From: Diploptera punctata | Lineage: Eukaryota > Arthropoda > Insecta > Blattodea > Blaberidae | Length of the DNA stretch: 64,000 bases | Assembly (NCBI GenBank): GCA_030220185.1 | Contig: JASPKZ010001256.1 | Coordinates: 45,001-109,000 of the forward strand | Direction: 5' to 3' | Shown: piece after piece, positions 62,037 to 64,000 of the stretch | Position numbering within the stretch: position 1 is the stretch's first letter | Layout of the letters: each line of letters begins with the position of its first letter | The notes under the pieces: generated by a model | The model's input: only the letters and a program-made list of their open reading frames with translations | Databases searched by the model: none | Told to the model about the DNA's origin: nothing | Position numbers and translations under genes: made by a program

Positions 62037-63363
62037 CAGGGTGGACCGCTCGAATGGACCTAATTTCAATTGCTTGTTACTGGCAAACGGTTGAAGATAG
62101 AAACTTAAAACAACGTTCATATTACAGAAAAACTCACCAAGTTTTTCATATCCAGATCACCACATCTCTATATGAGCCCCAGCAGTCACTGTGACGATAT
62201 CAAAGCGATGAACAATTTCTTGCCAAGTACGTTGGAGTATGTCTTCTGGAATGTTCTCAATAGCCTCTATGATGCGCTCACGAAGATCACGAAGGTCTTT
62301 GACTGGGGTGGTGTAAACTTTATCTTTGACATAGCCCCAGAGAAAGAAATCCAGTGGTGTTAAATCGGGAGATCTCGGGGGCCACGCGATTGGTCCTCCC
62401 CTACCAATCCAACGGCCAGGGAAAATGTTGTCCAAAGTCGTACGAACTTCATTGGACCAGTGGGGAGGAGCACCATCTTGCTGGAAAACGATGTTAGGCT
62501 GCAGTTGTTCAATTTGTGGAAAGAAGAACTGCTCCAGCATGTCAAGATATGTGGTACCACGAACAGTTTTCTCGGCGAAGAAAAACGGTCCAATGACCTT
62601 ATTATGTGACAAACTGCACCAAACATTCATCTTCGGACTATCACGAACATGCTCTTGAATAGCGTGAGGATTCTCCGATCCCCAGATCCGCACATTATGC
62701 CGGTTTACCTTGCCTGACAAATGGAAAGTGGCTTCGTCCGAGAAGAAAATCTTGGTCATGAAGTCAGGATCAGCGCCGAGACGGTCCAGCATCGTATTGG
62801 CGAATTCCACTCGTTTCGGCATGTCATTCGGCTCCAGACGTTGCACTAACTGCACTTTATATGCGTGCAGTTTGAGGCGTTTGTGGACAATCCGTTGTAA
62901 TGTCGATTTTGGTATTTGAAGTTCCCGCGAAGCTCTTCTTAATGACTTCCGGGGGCTTCGCTCAAATGCGGCTTGAACATTTGCTACCATTTCATCGGAT
63001 GCTCTGCGACCACCACCATGCTTCTTCAACACAGATCCTGTAGCTAATAATGTATCACGCCACTTCTTTATGCTTCTAGCAGTTGGAGCATCACGGTTAA
63101 ACACACGCCGGAACTCCCTTTGAACTCTAATTATTGATTTAAACTCCGCATACCACAAAACAGCTTGCGCTTTCATCTGCGGAGTCGCCATTTTCACAAA
63201 CAATTAAATCTAAGAACGAGAAACGTATCTCTGTGCCATCTACCGACAGGATTCGAAACTTGGTGAGTTTTTCTGTACTATGAACGTTGTTTTAAGTTTC
63301 TATCTTCAACCGTTTGCCAGTAACAAGCAATTGAAATTAGGTCCATTCGAGCGGTCCACCCTG
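62037..63363 (-). mobile_element. DD41D mariner-type transposon, copy 2, apparently intact
   Basis: 1327 bp with TA on each side (62035-62036, 63364-63365). Inverted repeats of about 110 bp starting CAGGGTGGACCGCTCGAATG, identical at the tips. A single gene fills most of the interior. Both ends and the gene are whole, so it could be an autonomous copy. Confidence 0.97.
62157..63191 (-). CDS. Mariner-type transposase, DD41D
   Basis: 344 residues, ATG at 63191, TGA at 62157. A TTG four codons upstream (63203) is in frame, but the ATG inside AAAATGGCG is the usual start. The N-terminal ~110 residues form the DNA-binding part: a helix-turn-helix (about 5-50, WYAEFKSIIRVQREFRRVF) of the DUF4817 type, then a second one (about 85-108, LRRASRELQIPKSTLQRI). 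The catalytic domain has D152 (IFFSDEATFHLSG), D239 (IVFQQDGAPPHW) and D281 (SPDLTPLDFFLWG). D239 and D281 have 41 residues between them, which is the DD41D group (rosa/Visitor type) rather than classic DD34D mariner. The role is cut-and-paste transposition at TA in the nucleus. No intron, promoter or polyadenylation site was identified. The copy at 26014 encodes the same C-terminal 232 residues. Confidence 0.95.
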   Translation of the reverse strand: MATPQMKAQAVLWYAEFKSIIRVQREFRRVFNRDAPTARSIKKWRDTLLATGSVLKKHGGGRRASDEMVANVQAAFERSPRKSLRRASRELQIPKSTLQRIVHKRLKLHAYKVQLVQRLEPNDMPKRVEFANTMLDRLGADPDFMTKIFFSDEATFHLSGKVNRHNVRIWGSENPHAIQEHVRDSPKMNVWCSLSHNKVIGPFFFAEKTVRGTTYLDMLEQFFFPQIEQLQPNIVFQQDGAPPHWSNEVRTTLDNIFPGRWIGRGGPIAWPPRSPDLTPLDFFLWGYVKDKVYTTPVKDLRDLRERIIEAIENIPEDILQRTWQEIVHRFDIVTVTAGAHIEMW

Positions 63364-63368
63364 TATAT

Positions 63369-63600
63369 AAGATTACGAATATTTGAGAATAAATCTATTG
63401 TCTTAGGCTTTCACAGTCGGAGTTGCTATGATGATCTTGAAGAAGATTTCCGGGCTGCAGACCGGCCTACAACCCGGAAATCTTCAAGATCATAATTTGA
63501 GAATAAAGTTTTTAGGGAAAGTTTGGACCAAAGAGAGATGAAAAGACAGACGAATGGAGAAGACTACGTGCATAACAATATGCTACTTGATATTTATGGG
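63369..63600 (+). mobile_element. LINE-A continuation, split by a foldback element
   Basis: AGATTACGAATATTTGAGAATAAA at 63370-63393, interrupted, then ATTTGAGAATAAAGTTTTTAGG at 63495 to GCTACTTGATATTTATGGGAAA at about 63603. It lies downstream of 61197-61254 in the element; about 47 bp of LINE-A between them is missing. Confidence 0.8.
63394..63494. repeat. Foldback element with 13-bp target duplication
   Basis: 101 bp. ATTTGAGAATAAA at 63381-63393 and 63495-63507 is a perfect duplication of LINE-A sequence. The insert holds a palindrome: TGATCTTGAAGAAGATTTCC GGG ... CCCGGAAATCTTCAAGATCA. The left part (TTAGGCTTTCACAGTCGGAG) resembles 1070-1090. Confidence 0.88.
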
Positions 63601-63603
63601 AAA

Positions 63604-63683
63604 CTTATGGGTGAGGGGTGGGGTTCGAATATAATATAAGAGATGCTCGTGCATCCTTTTGCACCCCCATGGCGACGCCCCTG
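63604..63683 (-). mobile_element. Possible DNA-transposon terminus
   Basis: On the minus strand the block starts CAGGGGCGTCGCCATGGGGG, a typical CAGGGGCG-type end of hAT/P-like elements, and runs to where LINE-A stops. No partner end is in the window. Confidence 0.35.
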
Positions 63684-64000
63684 TACTACTGCATTATGTT
63701 TTATTTAACTTCGAAGATAAGTTGGAGACACCCACAATCTGAGGAGACGGCGCGCGTTTAATCTTGTGAATAAACTGTTTAGTTTGTTTATTTTTACTCA
63801 GGTTGACAGTCAAGGACAGAGTCAAGGAAATTTGGCATCCTCGCTACAAAGGAACTGGTTTCGAAAAAATAAAGAAAGAAAAAAGAAAAGCATCTTGGAC
63901 TTGAAAACTACCATGACCCACCTTTCAAGAGGGAAAAGGAACAGATTTCAACGTATTAACCGGTTCAATTGATAAAACTTTTTCACAAACAAAAACCAGA
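63684..64000. other. No recognisable feature
   Basis: A 68-codon K/R-rich plus ORF (63766-63972) has no recognisable motif. Confidence 0.35.

Noticed and set aside
1..64000. Endogenous virus or LTR retrotransposon
   Set aside because: I found no long terminal repeats, primer-binding site, gag, protease or integrase motifs. All RT motifs belong to non-LTR elements.

Overview
This 64 kb window is AT-rich eukaryotic repeat DNA. I see no convincing host gene, rRNA, real tRNA gene, CRISPR array or bacterial operon. The transposon content (RTE-like LINEs with microsatellite tails, tRNA-derived SINEs, DD41D mariner, hAT, pogo, a CACTG-ended element) and very abundant (ATT)n arrays indicate an arthropod, most likely an insect. 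The C-terminal motif of the commonest LINE (RWAGHVARMG, GRPRMRWENN, MNLRVR) recalls conceptual proteins from cockroach and termite genomes. That is memory, not a search, so treat the taxon as a hypothesis.

Names used here are local. LINE-A has a tetranucleotide GTTA/GTAA tail and about 20 copies. LINE-C has a (GAA)n tail. LINE-C2 and LINE-K have (GAT)n tails. LINE-D-type copies mostly have (ATT)n tails. LINE-B, LINE-I, LINE-J and LINE-L are other fragments. SINE-1 to SINE-6 are tRNA-derived. Repeats E, F, G and H are unclassified families.

Layout. 1-9 kb: LINE-A copies, SINE-1, SINE-6, a LINE-B fragment, and the best LINE-A 3' end (7.6-8.5 kb). 9-12.4 kb: LINE tails, a 262 bp MITE and long (AAT)n tracts. 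12.7-23 kb: LINE-A, a split SINE-2, LINE-I, a perfect 31 bp inverted repeat, repeat F, a GAAGGGC MITE and a LINE-C copy. 23-31 kb: repeat G, a mariner relic, a nearly intact mariner, a pogo-like element, and a CACTG-ended element inside a LINE. 31-33.4 kb: a hAT element with an intact 8 bp target duplication, carrying two tandem repeat G copies. 34-38.6 kb: LINE-A, SINE-2, mini-LINEs. 38.6-43.1 kb: one inverted-repeat element holding a SINE-1, a 2.6 kb LINE-C and a repeat G. 43-50 kb: LINE, SINE and microsatellite mosaic. 50-64 kb: repeat H twice, nested MITEs, a double LINE-C insertion, SINE-3 inside LINE-A, and a mariner whose 344-codon transposase frame is open.

The only apparently intact protein gene is the transposase at 62157-63191 (minus). 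Everything else coding is 5'-truncated or broken. No cellular pathway is visible. The interest lies in the nested insertions, many of which can be dated relative to each other from target duplications.
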